Shown one piece after another: positions 36,860 to 48,479 of a stretch of DNA of 64,000 nucleotides; the stretch's first letter is position 1, and each line of letters opens with the position of its first letter. Where the stretch lies: assembly GCA_021904315.1 (NCBI GenBank), contig CM038921.1, positions 9,392,146 to 9,456,145 on the forward strand, given 5' to 3'. The notes under the pieces were generated by a model. The model saw only the letters and a program-made list of their open reading frames with translations, had not been told where the DNA came from and searched no databases. The translations under genes were made by a program, and so were the position numbers. The DNA is from Sphagnum magellanicum (taxonomy: Eukaryota; Streptophyta; Sphagnopsida; Sphagnales; Sphagnaceae).

Positions 36860-39800
36860 AACTCCTCTGTTGTCATAAGCGTCTCAGTTCTATTGAGCTC
36901 AATGGCACCAACTAATGCCATATTCCATGGCACTTCAAGGATTTCTGAAGGGCTTCTTGGCCAATCACATTATCAAATATGGTGGCTAGCTCTTCACCTT
37001 GCTATTTTACCACACGCCTTGACCATGGTTCCTTGTGGAGTACCATTTTCCACCTAGGTTGGATAAGGTCTTCAAAATAAAAAAACATGTTGGACTTGTG
37101 TTGGGAACACATAGGGCTCGTCCTTTTGTGCCAACAAAAACCCATCCTCATCTCGCTTATAGGTTGGGTTCCCCCACCTATCAAAACTGTTTTTCACCTC
37201 GTTGCATTTGAACAAAATCACTGGAATTAGTATGGGGCCATAATCTAGCAATACTATGTCCTTAAGTACTCCCACATATTGGATCAGCCCAAGGGTTGTC
37301 CCTTCATTTGTTCCTTGCTGTTGTCGGAAAACAGAAGTTGTTCCAGAATCATACATTGCATGTGTGTTGATGTTGTTCACTCCTATCACCCTAAGGTGAT
37401 TTCCATATGCCTTCATCCTTGTGTAATTCAATGTGGAGAATTTGGGCTTCATTGATAGATGGTATGCATCCATCTCCTCAAGGACAATACCTTGTACAAT
37501 GTGGGTTCAGATTTCCTCCCTAACCCATGACTCCAAATCTGTAACTTCTTTGAGTTCCAAAGGATACTCAATAGGTCGCCTTGTCCTTGTTGCACTGGCA
37601 TCCCACTGCTCTTCAAAATTCTTTGTGTAATGTAGATATTCGAGCCACTTCTTGCTCATGTTTTCTACAACGCATATGCAACCTCCACCAACATTAGTTA
37701 TGCACTGATTGGAATTGGGCATGCAAGGCTCAAGTACCCTACAACAATACAAAGGCACATCAATGCACACCAAATGGGCCAAAACCATAAAACCCTAAGA
37801 CCTGCACTATATGCAAAGTTGACTTATGGTTCCACCAACAATATTGGACCCATGGTGCAAGGCATGCCACATTAGTTGACACATATTTATGTGCATTGTC
37901 TCGTGCCACAGGTTCAAGTTGAAATCTTTTGCCGACCCCTTCCAACACTTCCCCAAGCACTCCTTCTTCCTCATCCGTGTCCCAAATTTGTCGTCGCACA
38001 TGTTGAAATCCTTGCATGTATTCTATCACAAAGCCCAATGTCTCATCCACCATATAACGAGTTGCCATTGATGCTTCTGGCCTTGCCCAATTTCACACAT
38101 ATCTTGTGAATGTCCCCATGGCTCTTTCAATGGGGGTACATCCACCTATTTATGTACTGGCCCGGATATAGCCAATTCTTCCACCATATGCAGCACTAGG
38201 TGGGTCATCACATCAAAAAAAACACCTGGTAATTCCCACTCAAGGAGGCTAAAGGTGACTACAACATCTTCCCTCACAAAAACTAGGTCTATTGGGTCCC
38301 ATACTTTTGCACATATGGTGTGGAATATGCGGTTAAGCGCATCAAACTTAGTCAAAGATTGACATCCATTAGTCCTCGTAAAGCCAAAAGGCATCAATTG
38401 TTGCATGAGTACATGCCAGTCAAGGCTTTTCATTGAACCAAGTTTTTTGTCCATAATGTGTTTCCCAATAGCACCACAATAATTTGTTGGAACTTTCACA
38501 AATCGCAACCTACCCATAAATACTTTGAGCTCATCAAGTTTTAACACATAAAAGGCATTGGGTTGTAGTATCTTGTTTGGTTTCTTGGGATCTCACTTCA
38601 ACCAAAGGTTTTCCTGAACTCCACAGACCTCCATGTCTTGACACACCTTGTATGTGTCCTTCAGCCCAATGATGAACTTGATCAAGCTCTCGCAAACATT
38701 TTTTTCAATATGCATTACATCTAGTGTGTGATGGATCAACAAATGCTACATGGGGTCCCACCATTTTTGTGACATAATTAAATCCAAGCCATTACACAAT
38801 CTCCTACCACAATTTGACTACTATATGCATCAATTTTAGGCTCCTCCTACACATGTGAAGGGACCTTGGGCAATTGGGCATTAATGCACATTTAAAACTC
38901 TGTGGCAAAAATTGTTCTTCCTAGTGAAAGTCCACTTGCAAAATGGCCCTTCACAAAATATATCAAACTGGATCAAAATTTACTATTCACAATATCAAGG
39001 CCACTTCTAACTTCACTAGATTCTCACATTGTTGTAAAAATTCATCAACCTACATATGACTATTAAGCCAATTGTACTGAAATATAACTAGCAAAGACAC
39101 ATATGCATAATGGGTAAATGGGTCAGTTTATTATCTTGCCAATGCCAAATTTAATCAATTATTTCAGTTTGCACATTAGCCAGACAATGGCTACATGCCC
39201 AAAATCAATGTTAGTTTTCTAATAATTAGGTCTTTTTGGAAGATTACTTGTTTTCTGCAAGAGAACAACATATATTAATGATTTCATTGGATTAAACAAG
39301 ATGTAGTTATTTGCCAATGTTGGAGGTAAAATTGAAGACCTAATGTTGTGTTCTTTTAATTGGGATGTATTTAGGTAATAATGTTTAGTTTGGTATTAAA
39401 TTATATGAATGTTTTCACATTGCATGATGTTGGGAAAAAATGTGTCCAACTACAAGGATAAAGGCCGAAAAAACCATCCCTTTCACTGGGAATGCATTTT
39501 GGGATTGGATGACACTGAGGGCTTCAACTGTAATGCATGTGTCTGCCAAGGTAAAAAGTATGACAACATGAGACATGGTAACCAACCTGCCAATATGGCA
39601 ATGTGAACAAGGATGACCAACGCTTCACACCAATTGACTTTGATGGGCAGCCCTTTGCTCCCAAAAGATTTCCATGTGCCACCCAATTTTCTGTCCTCAT
39701 AGCTTGCCTTGAAGTCTGTGCACATGTTGGAGTTTTTGGCCTATCTTGAAGCTCCTCCTGCCCATTGAAATGCTTAGCATTGGGATGGAATCTATAGGGA

Positions 39801-40869
39801 TGGTCTTGATGTAATGATCGTCGACTTCTTCAAAGATTGGCTTCCCTAGTTCCTTGGACCACCTAGAATGTACATTCTTTCCACATGGTGGGCATGCCTT
39901 GTAGCCTTGGTGTTGACACCTAGAAACAAGGCCCTACCCTAAGAAGTAATGTATTGTCCAAATTAACATGGCTTTTAAAGTAAACTCCCTACTTTCTGGA
40001 GGTGCCAATACATCCATTGCCTTGACCCCATTCCATAAATCTTGCAACTCCTCAAGTGCAGGGGCTAGGTATACGTCAAAGTTGCCCATTTTCATATTTT
40101 GTGGGCCTGGAATGATCAAACATAATATCATGAAAAACCGTTTGGTCACCAACCAAGGTGGGAGGTTGTAGTTCAATAATAATGCTGGCCAAGTCGACCA
40201 TGTCCCCAAAGGGGTTGAACCCATCAGTGGCAAGGCAAGTCTAACATTCCTTGAGTTAGAAAGCAAAATCTGGCCAAGTGGCTTCAATGTGAGCCCAAGC
40301 TTTACTATCGGCCACATGGCGCACCTTCCCATTAATTGACTTCTTTTTGCTATGCCAAATCATTAGCTCTGTAGTTGATGGAGATTAGTACATTGTAGCA
40401 ATCAGGATGCCAAGGGGAAGTGCTGCAATACTTTCATTGGCACTTGTGATCGACCAAATGGCCTATAACGAGCTGCCCCACACTTTGGACAAGCTTGCAA
40501 CAATGAATACTCTTTTTGGAAGAGTACACATCAATTGCTACGGGCATGGATGTTGTTATAGCGTAGGCCTACCTTACTAGTCAAGGCTTTGGCTTGGTAC
40601 AGAGTTGATGGTAAGCAATTGTCTATGGGGAACAAATGCTTGTGAAGTAATGACAACAACTTATCGACAAATTTGTTGGAAACATGTACTTGACAAACAT
40701 TCATTAACAACATTGTTGCTGCTAGCATTGAACTTTGGGCCCCACAGTATAAGGGCTGGCAAGCCTCTGGTAAGGCATTAACCTCTTCTAAAACAAAGTT
40801 TTTGTCAACTTCAGGTTCTTGTTGTTCTTCTCCTATGTTAGTTTCCACCTCATCATTGCCCCCGGCCAT
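36860..40869 (-). pseudogene. CACTA (En/Spm) TNP2-type transposase relic
   Basis: Read on the minus strand, the family's blocks appear in order. N-terminal part 40869-40531: QPLYCGAQSSMLAATMLLMN, LLSLLHKHLFP, LPSTLYQAKALTSKVGL. Then ACPKCGAARYRPFG and KVLQHFPL near 40500-40440. TNP2 core 40332-39934: SRNVRLALPLMGSTPLGTWS, STWPALLLNYNLPPWLV, MILCLIIPGPQN, DVYLAPALEELQDLWNGV. A TLDVMHIEKNVCESLIKFII block lies near 38725-38665. A DUF4218-like part at 38547-38146 has DWHVLMQQLMPFGF and IFHTICAKVWDP, followed by PIERAMGTFTRYV and RPEASMATRYMVDETLGFV. A DUF4216-like part at 37473-37072 has YVGVLKDIVLLDYGPILIPV and LFKCNEV. A tail, YFEDLIQPRWKMVLHKEPWS, runs to about 36860. At least several frameshifts and stops break the frame, so it cannot encode a working transposase. 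Ends with CACTA were not located. Confidence 0.88.
38770..39480. other. Segment inside the CACTA relic without transposase similarity
   Basis: Between the SLFTLPYW-like text near 39600 and the MHIEKN block at 38725, the expected spacing in TNP2 proteins is short, yet about 0.7 kb separates them here. The segment is AT-rich with no transposase motif in any frame. A later insertion or a long decayed intron would explain it. I could not identify the inserted sequence. Confidence 0.45.
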
Positions 40870-41639
40870 TCCTGCTTCGTAGGCATGCTTTCAGGCATTT
40901 GTGCCAATTCATCTAGGATTGAATAAACTTCTTGCACCATTTGCACTCCATCAATAGTGGGATTAGCAACCAAATCCCATAAATCATTAGATGTCTTATT
41001 ACATTGTGTGCAATTGATTCAAAGTCCATTATTGTCAAGTTTTTAGAAAGTTGATTGATGCATCACTACAGCTATTATTATTATGTTAATTGTAGAATCC
41101 AATAAAACCTTTAAATTGTAATAGAAACAATTTTTCCATGTGCCAAAAACCTTAAGTTGGTCATGTTCATCACATTGCATGCTTACCATGTTAATCCTGA
41201 GTAGTTTCAAGCCCCTACTATTGTTAATGATGTATGTAACAAACAAAAAGGCCTGTGAACACCAATATAAGAATTCATGGCATCTAACATCTGGTAGGGT
41301 TTTTTACCATTGCATGGACAATTTAACATAACCAGGGTTGCACAGAGCTGACGTTGGAATTCCTGTTCAATTTCTCCAGATGTGCATTGAATGGTTTTAA
41401 TGTGTCTTGAAAGTGTTGCAAAAAATCCTACCATATTGTTCTAATATACGCAGGGTCATGTAACAGCTGTCAAGAGATTGGGGGGTATACAGAAAACTAC
41501 ATGTGGCAAGAAGGAATCAGAAACAACAACATTTGTTTATGCAACTAAACATGTTATGCATATTAAGTATGGACACCTTAAGCATATAGCAGTAGACAAA
41601 GAAACTTCAATCACATATGACACTAAGGTTTAGGCTATG
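40870..41639. other. Spacer between CACTA and XTH relics
   Basis: The 5' part next to the transposase still reads openly for a short distance on the minus strand (MVQEVYSILDELAQMPESMP near 40950-40890). It could be transposase N-terminus or an upstream exon. The remainder shows small unrelated ORFs. Confidence 0.4.
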
Positions 41640-42165
41640 GGGTTTGGTGGCACATGACAAATCACTTCTATTCAAAACCTTCAATGCAAAGATCATAACA
41701 CCAGTTGGAAACACAAGTAGCTTAATTTGCACCTTATCAATATTTGAAAGGAGTTGACATAACCTAAGAGGAAACCCAAGATGAAATTGAAGGCAGGTTA
41801 ACTTTGAGTTTATATAGAAAGATAAGTCTTTCGTATTACAAACAAATGTGTACACTATTGGGACAAGAAACAAGGAGGTTATTCATGATTTGGGTTTTGA
41901 CTCATCACAACATTTTCAGAAGTATACAATGTGTTGGACTTGAGATAAAGGCATTTGCAAGTTGCTACATTGATGGTTTTGAAATCCACAAATTCAAAAG
42001 AATGGAAGGTCTAGCTTTCCCCACCAAACTCATGTTCACTTATGCATCTATGTGGAACGCAGGGCACAAAAGCCTTGAAAAGTGGGTAGGAGGTTACAAA
42101 GGTTGCAACAAACCTTATATTTGCACATACATGGATATTGTCATTCCTGACTCACGTGTATTACT
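41640..42165 (+). pseudogene. Xyloglucan endotransglucosylase/hydrolase (XTH, GH16) relic
   Basis: Family blocks appear in order but in shifting frames. LFKTFNAKIITPVGNTSSL lies near 41668. A broken catalytic motif follows: DEIE near 41781, then a short insertion, then NFEFI near 41800, where intact enzymes read HDEIDFEFLG. Next come SFVLQTNVYTIGTRNKEV (41827-41880), GFDSSQHFQKYTMCWT (41899-41940), an in-frame TGA, a frameshift, then YIDGFEIHKFKRMEGLAFPT, YASMWNAGHKSLEKWVGGYK and KPYICTYMDIVI. XTHs cut and rejoin xyloglucan in the cell wall. The order and spacing are those of the GH16 domain, and the GGY...PYI...D text fits the group III branch best. The split catalytic motif, stops and frameshift rule out activity. 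The strand is opposite to the neighbouring transposase. Confidence 0.75.
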
Positions 42166-43128
42166 ACATGAACTTCCAACTTCCATGATGCAAATTTTAT
42201 GCCTTTTTGACTACTTCAGAAAAAATGGCTACCCATTTTAATGGGTGTGCATTTTTTGAACAAAATGATAGTCAACTTTCACACATTTCACATTATCAAT
42301 GTTGTGCAACTATGAATCATGTGTGCCATAACTACTCAGTACAACCAATTGCAATTGCCCCATGTTTCAACCTTTGAATTAGGCATGGGAACATTTATTA
42401 ACCAACCTCCTGAAACACTAAGCAAACATTGTGGCTACTAATAACAAATACAAAATTTGTGCCTATAAGCAATAAAATTCAAAATCTCAAAAGGTGGAAA
42501 TTGTAGTTTTGCCTTATTGACATTGCCTTGGTCATGTCAGCAAGCAAGTAAACATGGTTTCCTTATGCATGAATCACAACAAACACAAGATTGAGTCAAC
42601 AAAAGCCCTATAAAACATCACAAGTGGTCCTATAATGTTGTTTTTGAGTATAAAACACTTTTCCCTACTAGCCACGATTAAACTCACATCATGTCCTTAA
42701 TAAAAATTCCACGGGAAGGGGAGGAACAATGATTACTCCACCAAAAGTTTCTAGTTGAAAACACAACATCACCAAATACCAGGCTTAGAGAAATTGTAAT
42801 CATTCAATACCACAATACATTAACATAATCACAAAATCTAGAACATTGATAACACTATGTTGGACTATAGAAAAGATGCCACAAGTTCTTAATAGTGCTT
42901 GGGATTACATTAGACAATTTAATATTCTTGGCATATTATATGGGGTCCCACATAATGGGCTCCAAAAGATGTCCATAATCATGCATGATTACATGATAAA
43001 TTATTCAACACAAGAGGATGTACATGGGAAGAAAACTAGAAACCGAACTCCAAGAATTGTGCACTATGTCTTGTTGTAGATGTAGTAAATCAATTAGATA
43101 GAGGTGTGCGCGCATTATCTAGACAAAA
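42166..43128. other. Spacer between the XTH relic and the nsLTP-like ORF
   Basis: No family could be named. The ORF at 42846-43079 plus (77 codons) shows no domain, and its frame has no support beyond length. Confidence 0.35.
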
Positions 43129-43413
43129 TTAATTACAACAAGAAGAAAGCTTGCACCCATTTGGAATCTTGTAAGTTATGGTGAAATTCACACCTATTAC
43201 AATGTTCAATTGATCCATAATGTTGCAAAGGCAAGAGAGATTAGACTTCTTTCCTATGGCAATTCCTAAATACCATTTAATGCTAAGAACCGCACCAACA
43301 TTGTTCAAAAAGTCTTCACATGTGGCCATATCAATAGAGTATTGGGAGCAATTTGAAGCATGTGCTACCACATTCCTCATCATCCCCTTCATTAGCAAAT
43401 GCAATGTTAGCAT
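43129..43413 (-). CDS. nsLTP-like secreted protein ORF, cysteine pair lost (probably decaying)
   Basis: An uninterrupted 94-codon frame starts at ATG 43413 (minus). Residues 1-19 look like a signal peptide ending in AHA (MLTLHLLMKGMMRNVVAHA). The rest follows the eight-cysteine lipid-transfer pattern: C22, nine residues, C32, fourteen residues, then W47-Y48 where the Cys-Cys pair should be, twelve residues, C61-L-C63, twenty-three residues, C87, then C92/C93. The spacing matches the nsLTP/xylogen-like family almost exactly. TGG and TAT at 47-48 are each one base from TGC and TGT, so the central pair was lost by two point changes. Such proteins bind lipids outside the cell. The frame also stays open upstream to 43611, but the signal peptide argues for the 43413 start. 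Loss of two disulfide cysteines suggests decay, although no stop has appeared. The upstream region is triplicated. Confidence 0.55.
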   Translation of the reverse strand: MLTLHLLMKGMMRNVVAHASNCSQYSIDMATCEDFLNNVGAVLSIKWYLGIAIGKKSNLSCLCNIMDQLNIVIGVNFTITYKIPNGCKLSSCCN

Positions 43414-45090
43414 CAGCTTGGGCTTTTGACATAGTTCCCTAACTACAACCCAAACTTGCAACTTACTAAAATGAAAATGGATTTTGATACCTAAAAGAAT
43501 TGGGAAAAAAAATTGATCTTCAAAAAAAGGAAAGACACCCACAACACCCATCTCTGGAGCAAAAGAGGTGATAGAAAAATGTGAACAATTAATAACAATC
43601 ACACTTACCAATTAAATTTGAAAAAGGCTTTCAAACTTGAAAAAATTTCACTCTAGAATGGCCAAGCTCATTTAACAAACAATTTTCATATGAAATTGTA
43701 GTGAAAACTTGGGACCAACATGTAACACCTATGGAACATTGCAAATGTGAACCCAATTAAACAAAATGAAAACCATACCTTTTTTTGTTTAGTGGATAGT
43801 GTTCGTGTCGAAGATTGATGTTGTTTGTATGCATGTGCTTTCAATTATAATCGCCATCATGTTTCTATCATTTGTGTGATCACCATGAATAAATTATTTC
43901 CACCAAGTTTAAAATCTAAAAGGAGTAGATCAATCTTGGTTTAGGGTTTAGGGTTATCATTAACCTCATTAATAGATGCAATGTTAACATCAACTTGGGC
44001 TTTTGACATTTCTCCCTAACTACAACCCAAACCTACAACTTATTAAAACGAATATGGACTTTGATACCTAAAAGAATTAGGAAAAAATGATCTTCAAAAA
44101 AAGGAAAAACACCCACAACACACATCTCTAAAGTAGAAGAGATGAGAGAAAAATGTGAACAAATCAATAACAATCACACTTACCAACTAAACTTGAAAAA
44201 AGCTTTCAGACTTGAGAAAACTTCATTATGGAATGGCCAAGCTCATTTAACAAACAATTTCCACATGAAATTGTAGTGTAAAATTGGGATTAACATGTAG
44301 CACCTATGGAACATTGCAAATGTGAACCCAATTAAATAGAATGAAAGCGATACCTTTTTTGGTTTAATGGATATTGTTCACGTAGAATATTGATGTTGTA
44401 TGCATATGCTTTCAGTTATTATGGCCATTGTGTTTCTGTCATTTGTGTGATCACCATGAATAGATTATTTCCACCAAGTTTAAAATCTAAAAGGAGTAGA
44501 TCAATCTCGGTTTAGGGTTTAAGGTTTATCATCAACCTCATTAATAGATGCAATGTTAACATCAACTTGGGCTTTTGACATAGCTCCCTAACTACAACCC
44601 AAACCTACAACTTACTAAAGTGAATATGAATTTTGATACCTAAAAGAATTGGGAAAAAAAATGATCTTCAAAAAAAAAAAGACATCCACAATGTACATCT
44701 CTAGAAAAAAAAAGGTGAAAAAAATGTGAACAAATTAATAACTATCACACTTACCATCTAAACTTGAAAGAAGCTTTTAGACTTGAAAAAAATTCATTAT
44801 GGAATGACCAAGCTGATTTAACAAACAATTTCCATATGAAAATTATAGTAGAAACTTGGGATTAGCATGTAGCACCTATGGAACATTGCAAATGTGAACC
44901 CAATTAAACATAATGAAAATAATACCTTTTTTTGTTTAATGGATAATGTTCACGTTGATTGATGTTGTATGCTTGTGCCTTTACTTATAATCGCCATCGT
45001 GTTTCTGTCATTTGTGTGATCACTATGAATAGATTATTTCCACCAAGTTTAGAATCTAAAAGGAGTAGATCGATCTAGGTTTAAGGTCAC
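43401..45090 (-). repeat. Tandem triplication of the nsLTP upstream region with its first codons
   Basis: Three direct copies of about 575 bp follow each other. The minus-strand ATG of the nsLTP-like ORF at 43413 has counterparts at 43990 and 44562 (spacings 577 and 572). Copies 2 and 3 keep the start and the first codons (MLTLHLLM) and then diverge exactly where the next copy's distal end begins, so the duplication breakpoint lies inside the signal peptide. Shared landmarks include ACCTATGGAACATTGCAAAT, GTTTCTRTCATTTGTGTGAT and AGGAGTAGATC. TTTAGGG repeats (telo-box-like AAACCCTAA on the gene strand) lie at the far end of units 1 and 2 (43940-43953, 44513-44525). Copies are about 85-90 percent alike by eye. 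Confidence 0.9.
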
Positions 45091-46249
45091 ATTCACACAT
45101 TAATAACCAAGGAAACTTCAACCTAACATGATTTGTTAGGGTTTAGAGTTCGCATCTTCATTATGTTTGTTTCAATTATAGACCTACATATAAAATACAC
45201 ATCTCTATTTTGGCATCCTGTAACATCCTTTAAGTCGTAAGTCAATCCATTTCCTCCTTGTTTGTGATACTACCAACAGCTTATCAACATGAACAATCCT
45301 TAATGTAAAAGATTATTTTGCAATAATACATGATCTTCCTATCCTCACACCCATGATTGGGAACTTACATCACACTTTGTATCTTTAGACTCCATTGTGC
45401 CTAGTTTAGGGTTCAACGCATGGAGCTCCAAACCCTTAATTCTACAAAAAAAAATGGTTGCCAAAGGCTCTTGGTACTAGCATAGCCATCTATTGGCATA
45501 TTGAGCCCCTTGCATGATCATCCTTGATGACACTTGCAAATGTAACTTTGATTTCTATTTTAGCCACATTTTTAGTGTTGATTTAGTATGAAGGCTTGTG
45601 CATGATACCTATCAACATTAGTATCCACACTAGGAGCCAGGATCTTAGTCACAAGCCTAGTATGAGTTGAGGCAATTCTAGCCTAGTAGCATTATTTTTT
45701 ACTAGAGAAAAAAATAAATCCTTCATATCCAAAATTTGAAATAATGGATTTAATGACAATATTTTGAACAAGCTAATGAATCAAAAGAAAAAGTAGGACA
45801 AATCACCAAATTGCTTTATTTAATTCTTGTCCAAGACCATTAAGAAACGAGAATTTAGTGGGTTTTTTAAAAAAAAATTCAGTCTCAAAACTTTGGTAAT
45901 TTTTTTCATATTTTGGGCATTTTTTGGGAATTTACACGTTACAAACGAAAATTTCCAATTTGTATCAATTTGCTTTTGTACCCACAATTTCAAAATTTGC
46001 CAAAAATAAAATCACATGCCATAAATATAAAGATATCATCAAAATTTTGTCCTTTATATAACTAGACTATGACCAAATTTGGTTGAATGTGATTAAATCC
46101 TCCTACGGATGATTGTAATGTTTTCTGCATCATCCAAAGGACAATCACAACTTAGGCTACATTACATAGTTCTTAGGACAAAAATTGCCTGGTAGGGATA
46201 TGAAGGTAATACCATCTTTATATGAATCTCACCCAAGTCTCAGGCCCAC
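45091..46249. other. Spacer, no gene; family B fragment at its right end
   Basis: Text near 46020-46130 (GACCAAATTTGGTTGAATGT and a TCCTCCTACGGATGATTGTA block) is a reversed family B fragment. A segment at 45590-45690 shares CTAGTAT, ATCAACATT and CCAGG words with the region at 6.1-6.3 kb. No coding signal is seen. Confidence 0.4.
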
Positions 46250-46562
46250 TTTAAACAAGGGTCCAAGGACCAATAAATTCAAGCAATCTTATTGGTTGAA
46301 AGCTTTAAATTGGTCCCAAGGCAAGAGTCCAAGACCAAATAGTGGCAAATTGAGGCTAAACTACATGGCACCTATTTTGGAGGATAAATCAATTGGTTCA
46401 AACCCAAAAAATGCTTAAAAGGAGAGCTCCTAATTTGGAGAACCAAGAATGAGGCTAGGGACCAAGGTGTAGTCCAACTCAAGGATTCAATTTGCTTCAA
46501 ATCAGTCCAAATTGGTTCCCAGGAAATTGGAGACCCTAGACCCTTGTCTAAAGTGGGCTTCA
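46250..46562 (-). mobile_element. Family E MITE-like element, copy 2, with terminal inverted repeats
   Basis: The left end AGGCCCACTTTAAACAAGGG and the right end, reverse-complemented GAAGCCCACTTTAGACAAGG, form inverted repeats of about 25 bp with few mismatches. The interior matches the plus-strand copy at 23.6-23.9 kb in reverse orientation. Length is 313 bp with no coding capacity. The minus-strand ORF across it shares sequence with the ORF over copy 1 only because both read the same element. Confidence 0.8.
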
Positions 46563-48479
46563 ATATTAAGTCTGTATGATGATGAAATCTTGGTAAAGTC
46601 TATAGTCTATACTTGCCTCATACTAGTTGTAAAGCATCGTTACAAAATTCTTAGTGTATTTATATGCTATGGAAGGTTCACTCCATTTTGAAGGATGAAC
46701 CTTATGTTTTGAAACATTTTTCCATACAAACGTAAGGTGTCCACAATGTTTTATGCCCAACAAGGCCCTCAGACAATGAGGATGCAACCAGAATTGATGT
46801 GCTACCCTTGGCTATCACCTTGGACAATACCTTTATTATGCAAAATGACCCAAATTTACGTAGTTACCTTCGGAACCCAAATTGATTCAAAATACAACAT
46901 GAACTAGGTTTTGGTCCCTTAACAACATAACAATGGATAGAAATGTGCCACATATATTCCAAGGCTATGCTAATGCAGAGAGAAAGAGAGCATGCATGTG
47001 TCCTCCCTTAGTTGAAACATGTAAGAAACATGTATGTTACCTTGACATAAAATATCAAGATGATAAAAAAAACTTCCATGAAAATAATTGAGAAAAAGTA
47101 AAAATGTAATATAATTTAATGTAAATAGGGTCCTTAAAATATACAACAAATGATCCCCCAAGACATTCATATGGGTATTTAAAATATTTTCAAATTGGTT
47201 TTGTTGATAATTAACATATTTCATGCACCAATTAATATCTAATTAAGATGTATTTTTGAACACCAACAATTATATGGTATCAAGTATTGAAAATGTCTAC
47301 ATAAATTGTGAATTATACTCAACCTTCAAAGAACATTTAACATTAGTTATACCATTGCAAATTACAATTGACATTGCTTGAGTATTTGTTAATTGAATGT
47401 ATATTTTATCATGTGGTCAACGTTTTCATACTATGTTAAAATTGTTTTAACTTCTGATGGAACCCTATTGAATTTGAATAACAAAGGCATGAATCCAAAT
47501 AGGAATTGGAAGTTTATTATAATACTATATTATAGTTTTTAAAATTAGAAAAAAACTCATTGTTTTAAACCCATGTGCCATGAAAGTTAATCTAAAAGAA
47601 TCTAAAATAGTTGCAAATTATTTTGAATATTTCTTCCTCCCCAAAGTCTAACACTTCATGAACACCCTCTCTCTAAGTTTGATTCCATTAGGGTGCCTTT
47701 TAAAAGAGAGCAAATTTAGAAAGACAACAAATTCTCTTTCAACATCTTGGATGCACATTTATTCACAAGCACCAATTGTAGCTACTAGAGTACAACATTA
47801 CACATTGAACAAACATTTGAGAATCAAAATAGGTTATCAAAAAATTGGGCATCAATTCACCCCCATAATGGCTGGCTACATTACTGCCATGTTCACAATG
47901 AACTCATGTGAAGTACTTCCTAGGAGTTCATGTTCATTTATTTGACCTTGCCTTGCTAGGTAGGGATATTGTGAATTGTGACAAGAACCATTTTGGAGTA
48001 TAGTAGGTTCAATATATTTAAAGCCTATATAAAAGATGTAGTTTTAACAATCTTATCACTTAGACTCTAACAAATGTAAGGTCAGATTTTGCACCCCTAA
48101 CTTGGATGAAATATGTTATTCATTTTTCTATGGATGTTCATCCATTGCAAGCAAAATAATCTAATAGTTCAACATTAGTCACCTGAAAAGTTGGATCTCT
48201 TTCTTATTCAAAAGATGTCATCTTTTCATCAATGTTCATTGTATATATGGTAGGGCCACCATGTGAAACACACTTGTTGGGATTACAACAAAAAATACAA
48301 CTGAAAATAAGGATGCTCCCCAAGCTTGGGATCCTTTTGGCCACCTACATAGGTGCAACGAGTCGAAAAACATCTGCACCTAGGATAAAAGTGAGGTGCT
48401 ACAGGCAAATTGTTGGTGGAACACATTTGGGAACTTGGGTAACATTTTGAAAAATATATTGTTCACAAGGACAAAATGA
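46563..48479. other. AT-rich spacer, no gene
   Basis: Small ORFs (46970-47224 minus, 47658-47945 plus, 48232-48450 plus) lack any recognisable domain. Text at 47945-48010 (CTTGCCTTGCTAGGTAGGGA followed by a TATTGTGAATTGTGA block) is a short piece of repeat family F. Confidence 0.4.
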
